Of a stretch of 64,000 nt of DNA, positions 43,486 through 52,358 are shown piece by piece (within the stretch, counting starts at the first letter, position 1; each line of letters opens with the position of its first letter). The notes under the pieces are model-generated. The model worked only from the letters and a program-made list of their open reading frames with translations, had not been told where the DNA came from and did no database searches. Source of the DNA: Bellilinea sp034411135. Lineage in GTDB: Bacteria > Chloroflexota > Anaerolineae > Anaerolineales > Anaerolineaceae. A program made the position numbers and the translations under genes. The stretch is taken from contig DAOUMN010000021.1 of assembly GCA_034411135.1 (NCBI GenBank), positions 124,001 through 188,000 on the forward strand. Direction: 5' to 3'.

Positions 43486-43820
43486 GAAGTGCTGTCTTTT
43501 GCAAAGGAGGTTGGCAGAGGGTGACATTCGCCACACCCAATTTCCGGTTCATCGACGATGCGATAGGTTTTATTGCAATATGCCGTAACAACTGCCTTGC
43601 GGCCTAATCCCAGGATTCCGCGTTTGACCTTTGCCTCGAGGACCATGGATGGACAAGCATTGGCACGGGTAATGGAGGGCACCGGACAGGTCTTGCACAC
43701 ATCCGGTGTCCAGTTATTGGGTGCTGGTATGTTACCAATCAGACGGCATTCTTCACGCTTGCGCCCGCGGTAGTAATCACCGAAAAAATAACGGCACTCG
43801 AAACCCGCCGGCGTTTTCAT
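43482..43820 (-). CDS. Small Cys-rich protein of unknown function
   Basis: A 112-residue soluble protein with eight cysteines at 9, 25, 42, 45, 56, 82, 96 and 99, including two CxxC pairs (CKTC and CGEC). The spacing suggests one Fe-S cluster or two zinc sites, but it does not match a ferredoxin or a zinc ribbon that I recognise. It lies 15 bases after efp and overlaps the HAD-DinB gene by 4 bases, so it is part of the efp transcript. The ribosome site is weak. Whether it acts in translation or in metal/redox control is open. Confidence 0.7.
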   Translation of the reverse strand: MKTPAGFECRYFFGDYYRGRKREECRLIGNIPAPNNWTPDVCKTCPVPSITRANACPSMVLEAKVKRGILGLGRKAVVTAYCNKTYRIVDEPEIGCGECHPLPTSFAKDSTS

Positions 43821-43835
43821 GAAAGACGTTCAACC

Positions 43836-44396
43836 TTATTGTACCCGGGTAACATATGTTCCGGTGCGCGTATCCACGCGGATAGTGTCCCCTTCCTCTA
43901 CAAAGTTGGGTACCTGAACCTGGATACCGGTTTCAACGGTTACCGATTTGGTCACGCCAGTGGCGGTATCGCCGCGCACTGCAATTTCTGCATAGGTAAC
44001 CTTAAGATCAACCGTGGTGGGCAATTCTGCATCGAGGGCTTCGCTGCCGTAAAAGGTCAACTTGACCGGCATCTCCTCTTTCAAGAAACTGGCTGAATCG
44101 CCGAGGATGTCGGCACGGATGGCGTACTGCTCGAACGTCTCCATATCCATAAAATAATAGATTTCGCCGTCGGTGTAGAGGTATTGCGCATTGTGGTAAT
44201 CCAGACGCGCATCCTGAACCCGATCACCGGAGGAGAATGTTTTTTCCAGGGTTGCCCCGGTGCGAAGATTACGGGCTTTGATGCGAATGGTCGCATTGCC
44301 GCGTCCGGGTTTGTGATGGCTGTATTCAAGGACTTTGTATAAGTTGTTGTCCAGTTCAAACGTTACGCCTTTGCGAAGATCATTGACGTCAATCAT
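43836..44396 (-). CDS. efp: Translation elongation factor P
   Basis: A 186-residue factor that rescues ribosomes stalled at polyproline stretches. The three-domain family pattern is complete (VNDLRKGVTFEL, KPGRGNATIRIK, and a C-terminal GDTIRVDTRTGTYVTR). The tip residue that meets the P-site tRNA is Arg32 in KPGRGN, where many bacteria have a modified Lys. Arg32 is the residue rhamnosylated by EarP in some proteobacteria; no EarP gene is nearby, so modification is unknown. The gene has its own promoter and is followed by a Cys-rich protein gene. Confidence 0.95.
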   Translation of the reverse strand: MIDVNDLRKGVTFELDNNLYKVLEYSHHKPGRGNATIRIKARNLRTGATLEKTFSSGDRVQDARLDYHNAQYLYTDGEIYYFMDMETFEQYAIRADILGDSASFLKEEMPVKLTFYGSEALDAELPTTVDLKVTYAEIAVRGDTATGVTKSVTVETGIQVQVPNFVEEGDTIRVDTRTGTYVTRVQ

Positions 44397-44440
44397 AAAA
44401 TTACTTACCTTAATTCCTTTGTGGATTTTTGAACGGCTCG

Positions 44441-44469
44441 ATTATAGCGCACAGGTGCAGGCATGACAA
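44441..44469 (-). promoter_or_regulatory. Promoter of efp
   Basis: Minus-strand TTGTCA at 44469-44464, a 17-base spacer and a perfect TATAAT at 44446-44441. It lies just after the hpf terminator and about 45 bases before the efp ATG. Confidence 0.75.
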
Positions 44470-44478
44470 GGCAAAAGA

Positions 44479-44505
44479 AAACGCCTTCCAATCAGGAAGG
44501 CGTTT
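44479..44505 (-). terminator. Terminator of hpf
   Basis: A perfect 11-bp stem, AAACGCCTTCC with GGAAGGCGTTT, and a 5-base loop. On the minus strand it continues TTTTCTTTTG. It lies 19 bases after the hpf stop. Confidence 0.88.
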
Positions 44506-44523
44506 GAACCCGTCAATGAGTAT

Positions 44524-45090
44524 TTATCCGAGTTTGGGCTCGATTAAGCCATAGGTGCCATCCCGGCGGGTGTATAACACGTTGATGGCATTGGTATTGG
44601 CGTTGAAAAAGACGAAGAAGTCTTCATGCCCCAATAATTTCATTTGTTCGATGGCTTCCATTTCGTCCATCGGCACCAGCGAAAAGGTCTTGCGGCGGGC
44701 GATCACCGGCAATTCTTCACTTTCTGCTTCGACTGGTGAAGGTTCAGGCGCTACTTCAGATGCCGGAGTGCCGTCACCGCGTCCGCGCTGGCGTTTGCCC
44801 TTGAAGCGCGAAATCTGGCGTTGCATTTTATCCACCGCTTCGTCGATTGCCGCGAACAGATCGTCGGCACGTTCCTCGGCACGTAGGATGTAGCCCTTCC
44901 CGCGAATGGTGATCTGGGCGACCTGGCGGTCTGCGGCACTGCGGGCGGACTTTACATAGGATAAGTCAACCCGAGTATCTTCCACATCACTGATCAAACG
45001 ATTGATTTTGGATACCTTTTTAATAACGTAATCTTGAATCCGATCGGTCAATTCCAGGTTGCGCGTAAACACTTCAATTTGGGGGGTCAT
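44524..45090 (-). CDS. hpf: Ribosome hibernation promoting factor, long form
   Basis: A 188-residue long HPF. The N-terminal ribosome-binding domain (about 1-100, QIEVFTRNLELTD to DEAVDKMQRQI) blocks the decoding and tRNA sites. A charged linker follows (105-130), then the C-terminal domain (FSLVPMDEMEAIEQMKLLGHEDFFVF) that dimerises to pair two 70S ribosomes into inactive 100S particles. GGAGG precedes the ATG. A TATACT box lies at 45157-45152, right at the end of comF, so hpf can be expressed separately. Confidence 0.94.
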   Translation of the reverse strand: MTPQIEVFTRNLELTDRIQDYVIKKVSKINRLISDVEDTRVDLSYVKSARSAADRQVAQITIRGKGYILRAEERADDLFAAIDEAVDKMQRQISRFKGKRQRGRGDGTPASEVAPEPSPVEAESEELPVIARRKTFSLVPMDEMEAIEQMKLLGHEDFFVFFNANTNAINVLYTRRDGTYGLIEPKLG

Positions 45091-45151
45091 GCATTCCTCC
45101 TTTACAAGGATTTAATGGGGTAGAGACCAATACTCCAATCAGGTTGGATGT

Positions 45152-45157
45152 AGTATA
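45152..45157 (-). promoter_or_regulatory. Possible -10 box of hpf
   Basis: Minus-strand TATACT with TTCATC 16 bases upstream, the latter inside comF. It would give a leader of about 55 bases. Confidence 0.4.
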
Positions 45158-45159
45158 CC

Positions 45160-45900
45160 TCAACTTTGATCAAGATGAACTGCCCGGGCAAGGGTTAAGG
45201 CATAAACCGCAACCGCGCCGGCAGTTTTCAATGCATTCGCGCAGGCGGACAACGTGGCACTGGTGGTGGCGACATCGTCGATCACCAGCACCCGCTTTCC
45301 GGAAAGGCGGACAGTATCCGCCTTGAAAGCTCCGCGCACGTTTTCACGCCTTTGTTGAGCACTCAATCCAACCTGAGTACGGGTTTCCCTGGTGCGGACG
45401 AGGATTTGTCTTCCATACGGAATGGAAAGCGCCCAGGCAAAGGTTTGGGCAAGCAGCTCGGATTGGTTATATCCTCTCTCGCGCTGTCTTTTTTCACTAA
45501 GCGGAACGGCGCAAACCCAATCAACCTGCCAGGACTGGGTGAGGAATAAATCGACCAAACACTGGCTGAGACATTCCGCCAGGGGCAGATCGTTCTTGTA
45601 TTTCAGGCTATGTATTGCGGAGCGGATTGCTCCCTGATACACACTAACCGAGCGCAATGCATCAAAATCGGGCGGGTTTTCCCGGCAGTCGGGGCAAACC
45701 CCCATCGCGACAGAAGGGAAATTGCAATGCGGACATGCATTTTGATGATCGATAGGGGAAACTTGAGCCCGGCAAGCGGCGCACCAACGCTCGCCGCTCA
45801 TTCCGCACGAAGCACAGCGTGGCGGATAGACCCAATCAATCACCTTCCATACCAGGTATTGGATGTGAAAAAGGGTAGTGGGTTCGCGGGTGTGCGCCAT
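45160..45900 (-). CDS. comF: ComF family amidophosphoribosyltransferase-like protein
   Basis: A 246-residue ComF. The N-terminal zinc ribbon region has CASCGMSG, WCAAC, CPHCNFP and CPDCRENPP. The C-terminal phosphoribosyltransferase fold carries RGYNQSELLA and the PRPP loop VLVIDDVATTSAT. ComF supports DNA uptake in competent bacteria, probably helping single-stranded DNA entry. A type IV-like Tad apparatus lies directly upstream, and ssb and recJ are elsewhere in the window, but no comEC or comEA is seen here. Natural competence is therefore only a possibility. Confidence 0.9.
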   Translation of the reverse strand: MAHTREPTTLFHIQYLVWKVIDWVYPPRCASCGMSGERWCAACRAQVSPIDHQNACPHCNFPSVAMGVCPDCRENPPDFDALRSVSVYQGAIRSAIHSLKYKNDLPLAECLSQCLVDLFLTQSWQVDWVCAVPLSEKRQRERGYNQSELLAQTFAWALSIPYGRQILVRTRETRTQVGLSAQQRRENVRGAFKADTVRLSGKRVLVIDDVATTSATLSACANALKTAGAVAVYALTLARAVHLDQS

Positions 45901-45962
45901 CGAATCCCGGTTGGATTTATTTTTGAAAGTTGTCCGCCAGGTGCTGGTGTTAATCTGCCAGT

Positions 45963-46913
45963 TTAGTTGAACATGCCGCCCAGCATGGATTGCATCAGGC
46001 GCAAAGCTGCTGGGGTTAACAGAACAATCATCAATGAGGGGAAGATCAGCAGTGCCATGGGGATCAACATTTTCAGCGGCGCTTTATGCGCTTCCTCTTC
46101 GGCGTGTTGGCGGCGTTTGACACGCATTTGATCAGATTGGATGCGCAGCACTTTTGCCATGCTGACGCCGAGTTGTTCCGATTGGATCACGGCAGCCACA
46201 AAACTGGTCATTTCTGGGATGCCAATGCGGTCCGCCATATCTCGCAACGCTTCGCGGCGCACTTTACCCAGCTGGATTTCTTGAATGGCGCGAGCGAAGG
46301 CGAAGGACAATTGCGATTCCCATTTCTCGCTTACTTTGGACATGGCGGCATCAAACCCAAGACCGGCTTCCACACAAATGGTCAGCAGGTCGAGAGCATC
46401 GGGCATGGCGCGGCGAATTTCCTTCTGCCGACGGGAAATTCTACTGGAAAGCCACAACTGTGGGAAGAAATAACCAAGGAAACCAAATACAGCGGTCAGC
46501 AAGATGATGCGACTAAGCGGCCATTGGGTGGAGCCGATGGTGAACACCAGCAATACCAGCCCGGCAAACAACACCCCGATGACGAATTGCAGGGCAAGGA
46601 TCATGGTGGCATCCACATTGGCGGGACTGCCTGCCAGTTCCAATTTACGGTTGATTGAGTTGAGCGCATTTTGGGGAGTGAAGCGAATGGCAATTTCACC
46701 CAATTTGCGCGCCATCGGGAAAATTACCCGCTCGGAAAATGGCTGCGAAAGTTCGAGCTTTCGCAGATCGACCTGTTCACCGGTACGGCTGAATTCTTCC
46801 AGGCGGGCTTGCAAGGCACGCTCGTTTGCCAGTTCCGGATTGCGCAAACCGATCACGGTCAGGATGATCGCACCGAGGATGACCAGACCAACGACTACAA
46901 ACAGGATCCACAT
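45963..46913 (-). CDS. tadC: Tad pilus inner-membrane platform protein TadC
   Basis: A 316-residue type II secretion F-domain protein. One N-terminal span (MWILFVVVGLVILGA) and further helices near 115-165 and 285-310 flank the cytoplasmic F domain (RRAMPDALDLLTICVEAGLGFDAAM). It would form the assembly platform with TadB. The ATG at 46913 is preferred because GAGGAGG lies 6 bases upstream; an earlier in-frame ATG overlaps tadB. Last gene of the Tad locus. Confidence 0.9.
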   Translation of the reverse strand: MWILFVVVGLVILGAIILTVIGLRNPELANERALQARLEEFSRTGEQVDLRKLELSQPFSERVIFPMARKLGEIAIRFTPQNALNSINRKLELAGSPANVDATMILALQFVIGVLFAGLVLLVFTIGSTQWPLSRIILLTAVFGFLGYFFPQLWLSSRISRRQKEIRRAMPDALDLLTICVEAGLGFDAAMSKVSEKWESQLSFAFARAIQEIQLGKVRREALRDMADRIGIPEMTSFVAAVIQSEQLGVSMAKVLRIQSDQMRVKRRQHAEEEAHKAPLKMLIPMALLIFPSLMIVLLTPAALRLMQSMLGGMFN

Positions 46914-46938
46914 ATCGTATTCCTCCTCGTCCTCTACC

Positions 46939-47913
46939 TCATACCTCGATGTCGGCAAGCTTGGTCATCGCAAAGTAACCGGATATGATCAAAATTGCGG
47001 CAATGCCCAGGGCAATATAACCGCAGGGGACACTTTCCGGTCTGAAGAAGGTCATCAAGTAATCGCGGTTGAGCAGATACAGGATCCCCACCAAAATGAT
47101 GGGCAACAAAGATAGGAATTTGCCCGAATACATTACCTGGCTGGTCAAAACGCGGATTTCACCTTTGATGCGCACGCGTTCACGAATGGTGAAGGAGATG
47201 GTATCCAAAATTTCAGCCAGGTTACCACCAACCTCTCGCTGAACATTAATGGCAGTGATCACCAGGTCAAGATCTTCCGAAGGGATGCGCTTGAGCAGGT
47301 TATCCAGGGCGCGTTCCATGGTGATGCCCAACTGCATTTCCTGTACTACGCGGCGAAACTCATCGCTGATGGGAGCAGGAAGTTCTTTGGAAACGGCTTC
47401 CATTGCCTGCATGGTCGAATAGCCAGCGCGCAAGCCGTTAACCATCAGGTTGAGCATATCGGCAAGTTGTTCATCAAATTTGATCAACCGCTTGCTTTGC
47501 TGACGGCGAACATAGAAACGAGGCAGAAACCCACCGATGAGGGCACCGACAATACCAGTGATGATACTATACTGTCCGATGACGTAACCAACGGCGCCCA
47601 TAAAGATCACCGCAATGACGATGACTGCAATGTATTCCCCGGGTTTGACCTTCAGATCTGCCCGGCTGAGTTCCTGGGATATGCGGTCTCCGAGGGTGGA
47701 TTTTTCAACCCGCCGGTTCAACCAGTCGGTCAGAGGTGTGGATTTGCCTTTCTCGCTGACCAGCTCTGCCTGGTTGCGGGTTTCCACGTAGCGACCCAGG
47801 CGCTCTTCCACCATGGTGCGCTCGCTAGAAATCGAGACTGCAATACCGATGATCAGCAGAAGGAGCGCAAATCCGCCTCCGATCAATAAAACGATGGTTG
47901 GGGTAATAATCAT
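46939..47913 (-). CDS. tadB: Tad pilus inner-membrane platform protein TadB
   Basis: A 324-residue type II secretion F-domain protein. The N-terminal span is IVLLIGGGFALLLLIIG, two more lie near 95-135, and the F domain follows (KFDEQLADMLNLMVNGLRAGYSTMQA). It would pair with TadC to couple the TadA motor to pilin insertion. The ATG at 47913 has a GGTGAT site. The gene lies 48 bases after tadA and 25 before tadC. Confidence 0.9.
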   Translation of the reverse strand: MIITPTIVLLIGGGFALLLLIIGIAVSISSERTMVEERLGRYVETRNQAELVSEKGKSTPLTDWLNRRVEKSTLGDRISQELSRADLKVKPGEYIAVIVIAVIFMGAVGYVIGQYSIITGIVGALIGGFLPRFYVRRQQSKRLIKFDEQLADMLNLMVNGLRAGYSTMQAMEAVSKELPAPISDEFRRVVQEMQLGITMERALDNLLKRIPSEDLDLVITAINVQREVGGNLAEILDTISFTIRERVRIKGEIRVLTSQVMYSGKFLSLLPIILVGILYLLNRDYLMTFFRPESVPCGYIALGIAAILIISGYFAMTKLADIEV

Positions 47914-47961
47914 CAGATCACCTGCTTTCTCATCCTGAACAACCAATGCCAGTTGGCAGGA

Positions 47962-49362
47962 TCAACGTCTACGTTCGCCCATGCCCCACAAGGAAGGCGG
48001 CAGATGAATGCCGGCGGCTTCGATCTTTTCGTAGAAGCGCGGGCGCAAGCCGGTGGGACGCAGCCGCCCGACAACTTTGCCGTTTTCATAACCAGCCTGC
48101 TCGAATACATAGATGTCAGTCATGGTGATGACATCCCCTTCCATGCCAGCCACTTCGGTGATGTTGACCACTTTACGTGTACCATCCCGTAAACGATCCT
48201 GGTGAATGATCAGATCGATGGCAGAAGAGACCTGTTCGCGTATGGCGCGAACGGGCAGATCCATACCCGCCATCATCACCATTGTCTCCAGACGGGATAG
48301 CGTATCGCGCGGGCTGTTGGAGTGTAAGGTGGTCATGGAACCATCGTGACCGGTATTCATAGCCTGGAGCATGTCCAGCGCGGCTTCATCACGAATTTCG
48401 CCGACGATAATGCGGTCCGGGCGCATACGCAAAGAGTTAATGACCAGCTGGCGGATGGTGATTTCGCCGCGTCCTTCGATATTGGGTGGGCGTGACTCCA
48501 TCGTTACAACATGCTCCTGGCGGAGCTGGAGTTCGGCTGCGTTTTCGATGGTGATGATGCGCTCGTCTGCCGGGATGAAACCGGAGAGGACGTTGAGCAG
48601 GGTCGTTTTACCAGAGCCGGTACCACCGGAAATGACGATGTTCAAACGGGCTTTGACGCATGCGTCGAGCAGTTGCACGGCTTCGGGGGTGATCGAACCG
48701 AACTGGATCAGTTGGTCAACCGTGATTGGGTTGCGGGCGAATTTACGGATGGTCAAAACCGGTCCGACCAGCGAAATGGGCGGAATAACAGCATTGACAC
48801 GGGAGCCATCCGGAAGACGCGCGTCCACATAAGGCGAGGATTCGTCAATGCGGCGACCCAGCGGCGCAACAATGCGTTCGATAATGCGCATGACGTGCTC
48901 GTGGTTTTCGAAGGTCAGCGGGGCGCGTTGAATTTTTCCACGCCGTTCGACGTAGATGTTCTTAGCGCCATTGACCATGATTTCGGTAATGCTGTCATCA
49001 TCCAAGAGCGGTTGCAGCGGGCCATAACCCAATATTTCTGCGGCAATTTGTTCGTACATGCGCGCCCGTTCCGGGCGAGAGAGGACGATGTTTTCCTCAT
49101 TGAGGATCTGCTCGAAGAGTTCCTGGATGGTACGTCGAACCTCAGCCACGCGGGTTACATCCACATTGCTGTCCAAATTGGAGAGCAATTTGTTTTGAAC
49201 GCGGGTCTTCAGATCCTGGTAAGTATCCTGCGTAGTGGGCATTGTGGGTGCGCCCACCCGGCGGGTAGAAATATTGGGGGTAGCCGGCGCAGAACCTGTC
49301 GATTTGCCGGTATTACCCGGTTGTGGGGGTAAATCACCCTGGATTCTTTTTAAGATTGACAT
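47962..49362 (-). CDS. tadA: Tad pilus assembly ATPase TadA/CpaF
   Basis: A 466-residue type II/IV secretion ATPase that powers pilus assembly. The N-terminal part (about 1-150) has EILGYGPLQPLLDDDSITEIMVNG, the classical CpaF opening. Walker A is SGGTGSGKTT, the Asp box is IITIENAAELQL, Walker B is PDRIIVGEIRDEAAL, and the His box is GHDGSMTTLHSNS. All are complete, so the motor should be active. It lies between the TadZ-like gene and tadB. Confidence 0.94.
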   Translation of the reverse strand: MSILKRIQGDLPPQPGNTGKSTGSAPATPNISTRRVGAPTMPTTQDTYQDLKTRVQNKLLSNLDSNVDVTRVAEVRRTIQELFEQILNEENIVLSRPERARMYEQIAAEILGYGPLQPLLDDDSITEIMVNGAKNIYVERRGKIQRAPLTFENHEHVMRIIERIVAPLGRRIDESSPYVDARLPDGSRVNAVIPPISLVGPVLTIRKFARNPITVDQLIQFGSITPEAVQLLDACVKARLNIVISGGTGSGKTTLLNVLSGFIPADERIITIENAAELQLRQEHVVTMESRPPNIEGRGEITIRQLVINSLRMRPDRIIVGEIRDEAALDMLQAMNTGHDGSMTTLHSNSPRDTLSRLETMVMMAGMDLPVRAIREQVSSAIDLIIHQDRLRDGTRKVVNITEVAGMEGDVITMTDIYVFEQAGYENGKVVGRLRPTGLRPRFYEKIEAAGIHLPPSLWGMGERRR

Positions 49363-49388
49363 AATCAATATCCCCTGTTAGTTCACCT

Positions 49389-50627
49389 TTACTTCCTTCC
49401 CGTGCCTTCTTTTTCCGGGAAGGATTCGTCCTGCTGAATGCGCACCTGTATATATTCAGCCAGGTTGATCACGCTTTTACTGACCGGGTAGGCTCGGTTT
49501 TCGAGGACAAAGGGGATGCCGCGGTAGACCGAAAATGGGATGATCTTCTCATCCAATGGGATCGCGCCTGCTATGGTTTGGTGCAAACTTTCGCCGACTT
49601 TTTCGGGAGTCAGCTTCAAACGCCGGTCAAAGCGATTCATGACAAACAATACCCGATCGCGAAGATTGCTTTCGGTTGCGAGGGTCAGGAACAGGCTGCA
49701 ACTCTTAATACTCGTGATGTCCTGCGTGGTGATCAGTAAAATGTAATCCGATACATCCAAAGCAGCCTGCACTGGCTCGGTCAGGTAAGAGGATGTGTCC
49801 ACCACGATGTAGTGATAAATTTGCTGCAAAAATTGCAGCATTTTCCCAAACTGCTCACCAGTAATTGATTCGGCGATTTCCGGGCGGTTGGGGCAGGCAA
49901 GGATGTGCATTTCGGAGGCCTTGTGCTTGGTGACCACTTCTTCAACTACATCCGGATCGAGCTCGTCCACTCGTTTGGTTAAGTCATAAAGACTGTTTTT
50001 CCCCTGCTCATTGAGCAAGACGGCAACATCACCAAACTGGATATTGCCATCCACGATAATGACCCGATTATCCGCCTTTTTGAGGGCAACTGCCAGGTTA
50101 ATGGCGACTGTTGTGCAGCCAACGCCGCCTTTAGGGCTGTAAACCGTGATGATTTTACCGCGCTGGAAGAGGTTGGCAGCTCCACTCTGGCGGTTATCCG
50201 CCGTCAGGGCAGGGTAGGCAGGTGTTGACTTTGATCGTTCTTCAGCTGCCATCTCGCCAGCGCGTTTGACTGCCGAAATCAGCTCGTCGATCATCGGCGG
50301 CTTGCTCAGGTAATCACGAGCCCCAGCCAGCATGGCACGGCGCATGTAGTTCGGGTCGCTTTGAACCGAAAGGATGATGATTTGGGCGAAGGGAACCTTT
50401 TTGCGGATTCTCTCGGTGGCGGTAATGCCGTCCATGTCCGGCATATTGATATCCATGATGATGACATCCGGTTTTTCCTGAACCGCGAATTCGATGGCTT
50501 CCTGGCCGCTCTTGGCGGCGCCAAGCACTTCGACGGATGATTCGAATTGAAGCATCCGTCGAATGTTCTCTCGCGTTTCTTGAATGTCATCAACGATTAA
50601 GACCCGAATTTTCTCCTGGGCTGGCAT
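49389..50627 (-). CDS. CpaE/TadZ-like protein: receiver domain plus ParA-type ATPase
   Basis: A 412-residue pilus localisation protein. Residues 1-122 are a response-regulator receiver with Asp13, Asp14, the phosphoacceptor Asp59 (IMDINMPDMDG) and Lys109 (SKP), all intact, unlike many TadZ proteins whose receiver is degenerate. Residues about 158-400 are a ParA/MinD-type ATPase with a deviant Walker A KGGVGCTT at 166-173. Such proteins place the Tad machine in the cell. The intact receiver implies control by a histidine kinase that is not encoded here. Confidence 0.88.
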   Translation of the reverse strand: MPAQEKIRVLIVDDIQETRENIRRMLQFESSVEVLGAAKSGQEAIEFAVQEKPDVIIMDINMPDMDGITATERIRKKVPFAQIIILSVQSDPNYMRRAMLAGARDYLSKPPMIDELISAVKRAGEMAAEERSKSTPAYPALTADNRQSGAANLFQRGKIITVYSPKGGVGCTTVAINLAVALKKADNRVIIVDGNIQFGDVAVLLNEQGKNSLYDLTKRVDELDPDVVEEVVTKHKASEMHILACPNRPEIAESITGEQFGKMLQFLQQIYHYIVVDTSSYLTEPVQAALDVSDYILLITTQDITSIKSCSLFLTLATESNLRDRVLFVMNRFDRRLKLTPEKVGESLHQTIAGAIPLDEKIIPFSVYRGIPFVLENRAYPVSKSVINLAEYIQVRIQQDESFPEKEGTGRK

Positions 50628-50678
50628 AAATTCTCCCGTGTAGGCTGGATCGAAAGCTCGACCGGTAATACCACTAAG

Positions 50679-51776
50679 TTATTGCTGCGGTGGCAGTGGG
50701 GTTGGCACACCCAGCGCCGGCATTTCGAGTTTGTCGGTGCGGGGCTGCAAGCCATACGGCAGCTTTGCTGGCAGCGGGATATTTTTCTGATCCATCAAGT
50801 ATTGCTGGGTAACAGCGTCAGTTACAATCGGGCGAGTATCGGTGGGGTTGCGCAACGCCAAATTGAGATTGATTTCACTGAGCAGCATATAGTTCAGGGC
50901 AACCGCGTCCTGCGGGCTGACCACGAGGGTGATCGGGAACGGCTCGGCAGCAGTTTGCACCACCGGCTGGGCAGGTTGACCTTGTTGTTCCTGTGGAATT
51001 GGGGTGGGTTGCGCCACTGGTTGGACAAATTCACCCACCCGCAGCACAACCGCATCCTGAATTACGGTCTGGCAAACCAGGCGCGGTCGCTGTGGCTCGG
51101 AAGGAACAATGTAAAGCGGTTGATTGAGGGTGGTGTCCTGGACGGCGCGTCCCTCGTATGCTCCGGCGGCAGGCGGGATAATTCCGGCAGAAGCGCGTTC
51201 GGGTCCGGCTTGCTCACCACCGGCGGGACCGGGTCTTTCCACAATTCCCACCAGGTTGGGCAATTCAGTCTGAAACTGGGTGTCCATGTCCACCAGCAGC
51301 ATACAGCCAATAACCATGACATGGTCGCCGGGTGCCAGTGAATTGGCAACCGAAGTCAAGCGGGTGGCTGGAATGGGCATGGCGACAAAATCCTTGGGAA
51401 CATCGAACGAATCGACCGATCCACCACCGGGCTCAATCAAAACAGCTCTGGTCAGCGGCACACTAGGTTGAAGGTCATAGCGAGCCCGTGAACCGAGTAC
51501 TGACTGCATGTCGGTGATAAAGGTTCCTGCAACAAGTGATTCTTCGGGGTAGTCGATCATCATCACTTTGGCTTCGGTGATTTCTTCACCCCGCTGAATG
51601 GTTTGGGTTGTGATGACAATCTGCACCATTCGTTTTGCCGGTTCGACCGTCGGCAGCGGTTGTGCGCTCTGTTGTTGTTGCATTTGGAGCCATAAGTAAA
51701 CCGCCCCAACTGCAAAAATCAAAATGAGTGCCACCAGGATGATGATTCGCCCACCTCTTTTACCTTTAGCGGCCAT
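50679..51776 (-). CDS. cpaB: Flp pilus assembly protein CpaB/RcpC
   Basis: A 365-residue CpaB/RcpC. A basic N-terminus leads into one span (IIILVALILIFAVGAVYLWL). The SAF domain follows (ITTQTIQRGEEITEAKVMMIDYPEE) and then the RcpC domain (FVAMPIPATRLTSVANSLAPGDHVMV). The family guides or stabilises pilin on the outer side of the membrane. Pro/Gln-rich segments occur near 270-290. The ATG at 51776 has AGGAGG 8 bases upstream. Its own promoter lies about 130 bases upstream. Confidence 0.88.
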   Translation of the reverse strand: MAAKGKRGGRIIILVALILIFAVGAVYLWLQMQQQQSAQPLPTVEPAKRMVQIVITTQTIQRGEEITEAKVMMIDYPEESLVAGTFITDMQSVLGSRARYDLQPSVPLTRAVLIEPGGGSVDSFDVPKDFVAMPIPATRLTSVANSLAPGDHVMVIGCMLLVDMDTQFQTELPNLVGIVERPGPAGGEQAGPERASAGIIPPAAGAYEGRAVQDTTLNQPLYIVPSEPQRPRLVCQTVIQDAVVLRVGEFVQPVAQPTPIPQEQQGQPAQPVVQTAAEPFPITLVVSPQDAVALNYMLLSEINLNLALRNPTDTRPIVTDAVTQQYLMDQKNIPLPAKLPYGLQPRTDKLEMPALGVPTPLPPQQ

Positions 51777-51903
51777 GGAAAGTCCTCCTGAAAAGAAATT
51801 GTGTAGTTTGAAAAGTTCGTTGAACAGTTCGATGGAGTGCGAGGATGAAAATCGCGGATTTGAAAATGACAATAAAGGGGGAAGTCATAGGAGATACAAC
51901 ACC

Positions 51904-51931
51904 ATTATATATGATCAAAAAAAATGTGCAA
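51904..51931 (-). promoter_or_regulatory. Promoter of the cpaB-tad gene group
   Basis: Minus-strand TTGCAC at 51931-51926, a 16-base spacer and a perfect TATAAT at 51909-51904. It lies between the second pilin hairpin and cpaB, so the assembly genes can be transcribed separately from the pilins. Confidence 0.5.
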
Positions 51932-51978
51932 GAATAATGCCGGTCAGATTACCTTTGAATTTTGAAAGGTTTTTAAAT

Positions 51979-52006
51979 GATAAACCCTGTGATCACAGGG
52001 TTTATC
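51979..52006 (-). repeat. Perfect 28-base palindrome after the second pilin gene
   Basis: A 28-base perfect inverted repeat with arms GATAAACCCTGTGA and its complement, starting 33 bases after the flp stop. As RNA it folds to a 12-bp stem with a 4-base loop. No T run follows on the minus strand, so it is a weak terminator or an mRNA-stabilising structure. It shares its arm sequence with the hairpin at 52359-52388. Confidence 0.8.
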
Positions 52007-52039
52007 GCCTTTGGTTCAATGATGCTGCGACGCTGAAGC

Positions 52040-52186
52040 TTAGATGGCGCGCATGATGTTGGAGAAGATGTTGCCGATTGCCGGGCCGAGCAGAGCGAGA
52101 ATAACAATGACAACAACGGCTACCAAAACAAGAATTAAGGCGTATTCCACAAGACCCTGGGCTTTTTCTTTCGGAGCGAATAACAT
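52040..52186 (-). CDS. flp: Flp/Fap-type pilin, second copy
   Basis: A 48-residue Flp pilin, too short for usual gene calling. A nine-residue basic leader (MLFAPKEKA) precedes QGLVEYALILVLV. The expected processing site is before Gln10, placing Glu14 at +5 and Tyr15 at +6; Ala instead of Gly occupies -1. The hydrophobic helix fills the rest. The protein is identical to that of the first copy at 52415 although the DNA differs at 17 positions, all silent. The ribosome site AAAGGAGGTGA is a near-perfect match to the 16S tail, expected for an abundant structural protein. Confidence 0.92.
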   Translation of the reverse strand: MLFAPKEKAQGLVEYALILVLVAVVVIVILALLGPAIGNIFSNIMRAI

Positions 52187-52358
52187 GTTTTTTCACCTCC
52201 TTTCCGCTCAAAGATTGTCCTTACTAAACTTAAACAAAATTATAACCAGGATGGTTTTGAATTCAAGCGCTTTTAATTACAAACACCTTACAGGTGCTTG
52301 CAAAGAAAGGGCTGGTAGGTACGGAGATTCGCGCTTTAACATCTATGCGTTTAATGTG

